A stretch of 6,880 bases of DNA from contig JAEEYJ010000171.1 of NCBI GenBank assembly GCA_016291725.1, positions 1 to 6,880 of the forward strand. Reading direction: 5' to 3'. Positions within the stretch are counted from its first letter, which is position 1, and the number at the start of each line of letters is the position of its first letter. Under the pieces are notes generated by a model. That model was not told where the DNA came from, made no database searches, and saw only the letters and a program-made list of their open reading frames with translations. This DNA comes from Solobacterium sp. (GTDB lineage: Bacteria; Bacillota_I; Bacilli_A; Erysipelotrichales; Erysipelotrichaceae). This document shows positions 6,011-6,880 of the stretch, piece by piece. The position numbers were made by a program, and so were the translations under genes.

Positions 6011-6721
6011 CTAGAATTCAATCTCAAAAGCCGGATGATCCTTATCCACAAAGCCGGTAATGACTTCCGCGCTGAAGTACTTCTTCAGCAGCTCCGCCAG
6101 TTCATCCCTCGCCGCAATAACCTTGTCTTCGTTGAAGCCCGCAAACCCGTCGATCGGATAGATTACAGTCCTTGTATTCTCATCGATCTTGCCGATCTCG
6201 CTCTGCCGCCATGTCCAGCGCCTTGTACGCACTTCATGGCCGCAGACATAGACCAGCTCACCTGTATCGGGATTGTCCTCTTCCGTACTGCCGAACGGGA
6301 TGAATGTATCCCCGTCCACCGCAAAGCGTACTTCCAGATCCTCATCGTGCATCGTATCCAGATCATGCGTCCCCATCGGAATCTCGTACTTTACCGATAC
6401 GGCATTGTTCAGATCCACCAGCGGATTGATGGAAGGCATGCCTTTGCCCTTGGAGATGCGGGTGAGCAGCGCCTCTGCAGAACACGTGAACTTGTTCGGA
6501 TTCATGCCCAATGTACGGAACGCCTCCCGGTACGGCTGCACATCCGGCATCTCCTTGACCTTCACTCCGGCCAGCTTTTCCGCCAGTGCTGTATAGTTCT
6601 CCTCCAGCATCGCCGCAATCTCCGGTACGGGCTTTGTATTGTCCGCACCTTTTACACATACCACGCCGACAATCACATCCGGCAGTTTTTCAAACACTTC
6701 ATCCGCAATCACATACTTCAT
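6011..6721 (-). CDS. Stand-alone B3/B4 tRNA-editing-domain protein (COG3382-like)
   Basis: This 236-residue protein carries the B3/B4 domain found in the beta subunit of phenylalanyl-tRNA synthetase, where it clears mischarged tRNA, but it has no synthetase core. Conserved stretches are REAFRTLGMNPNK (65-77), KGKGMPSINPLVDLNNAVS (91-109), a central VDGDTFIPFG segment and RRWTWRQS (167-174). The role of the free-standing family is not settled; editing in trans of misacylated tRNA is a reasonable inference only. An ATG two codons upstream (6727) is rejected because AGGAGG lies one base from it, while the same SD is 7 bases from the ATG at 6721. The gene sits between the thioredoxin-like gene (14 bases) and the HAD gene (9 bases), so it is probably co-transcribed with both and with the PTS genes, with no obvious functional link. 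Confidence 0.9.
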   Translation of the reverse strand: MKYVIADEVFEKLPDVIVGVVCVKGADNTKPVPEIAAMLEENYTALAEKLAGVKVKEMPDVQPYREAFRTLGMNPNKFTCSAEALLTRISKGKGMPSINPLVDLNNAVSVKYEIPMGTHDLDTMHDEDLEVRFAVDGDTFIPFGSTEEDNPDTGELVYVCGHEVRTRRWTWRQSEIGKIDENTRTVIYPIDGFAGFNEDKVIAARDELAELLKKYFSAEVITGFVDKDHPAFEIEF

Positions 6722-6728
6722 ATTCATG

Positions 6729-6734
6729 CCTCCT
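6729..6734 (-). promoter_or_regulatory. Ribosome binding site that decides the start of the B3/B4 gene
   Basis: AGGAGG on the - strand lies 7 bases before the ATG at 6721 but only 1 base before the ATG at 6727, so the downstream ATG is the functional start. Confidence 0.85.
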
Positions 6735-6735
6735 G

Positions 6736-6880
6736 TTACTTGACCGCTTCATTGATCAGACCGTCCAGTTTATCCGGTTCCAGATAACCCGGTATGTATC
6801 CGAGGTAATAGCCGTCCGGCTTCATGATGAACGTTGTCGGATATCCCTGAATGCCGTAATTGTACGACACCTGGAAATCC
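6736..6880 (-). CDS. C-terminal end of a thioredoxin-like (TlpA/ResA-type) protein, partial
   Basis: The last 47 codons of a - strand gene are visible, ending with TAA at 6736-6738; its start lies beyond the right window edge. The residues YGIQGYPTTFIMKPDGYYLG match the second half of a thioredoxin fold: the segment around the conserved cis-proline (GYPTT), then a beta strand and the turn K-P-D-G seen in TlpA/ResA-type proteins. A final helix (LEPDKLDGLINEAVK) closes the fold. The catalytic CxxC would lie upstream and cannot be checked, nor can a signal peptide or lipobox. The stop is 14 bases from the start of the B3/B4 gene, and that gene's SD lies between them, so the two are probably in one transcript. 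Confidence 0.82.
   Translation of the reverse strand, partial: DFQVSYNYGIQGYPTTFIMKPDGYYLGYIPGYLEPDKLDGLINEAVK

Noticed and set aside
5702..6787. Long + strand open frame of 361 codons opposite the HAD and B3/B4 genes
   Set aside because: It spans two genuine - strand genes and their junction, has no recognisable motif, and arises from the biased codon use of those genes.
1..6880. CRISPR array, tRNA, rRNA, insertion sequence or prophage
   Set aside because: No repeat-spacer pattern, tRNA-like cloverleaf, transposase motif or phage gene was seen; intergenic space is at most 94 bases.

Overview
The window reads as a gene-dense stretch of a Bacillota (Firmicutes) chromosome with moderate-to-high G+C. 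Supporting signs are strong Shine-Dalgarno (SD) sites, short U-tailed terminators, a class II fructose-bisphosphate aldolase and a mannose-type phosphotransferase (PTS) operon with separate A, B, C and D genes. An Erysipelotrichia-like or related host is my guess only; no rRNA or other taxonomic marker is present.

Layout. The + strand carries one gene, alanine racemase (1-1050), cut off at its 5' end by the window edge. Everything else lies on the - strand. In transcription order (right to left) these are: the tail of a thioredoxin-like protein (6880-6736), a stand-alone B3/B4-domain protein (6721-6011), a HAD-family sugar-phosphate-type hydrolase (6001-5351), PTS EIIA (5354-4947), EIIB (4950-4462), EIIC (4419-3643), EIID (3646-2915), fructose-bisphosphate aldolase (2820-1855) and a membrane-anchored metallophosphoesterase (1800-1000). 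The metallophosphoesterase overlaps the end of alanine racemase tail to tail. No stretch above 300 bases lacks a gene; the largest gap is the 94-base region upstream of the aldolase.

How it works together. The four PTS proteins should form one mannose/fructose/sorbose-family transporter that imports and phosphorylates a sugar. The phosphoryl group would pass from HPr to His10 of EIIA, then His13 of EIIB, then the sugar in the EIIC/EIID channel. The HAD enzyme, translationally coupled to EIIA, probably acts on a phosphorylated sugar. The aldolase gene just downstream belongs to glycolysis but has its own promoter region and terminator. The transported sugar cannot be read from the sequence.

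Points of note. A terminator-like hairpin splits the PTS genes into A-B and C-D halves. Two genes (EIIC and the metallophosphoesterase) lack an SD site and instead have a -10-like hexamer exactly 6 bases before the ATG, directly after a terminator, which suggests leaderless transcripts. A perfect 18-base palindrome sits where the -35 of the aldolase promoter would be expected. I do not see a novel defence, mobile or RNA system here; the gene content is ordinary and the interest lies in the regulation.
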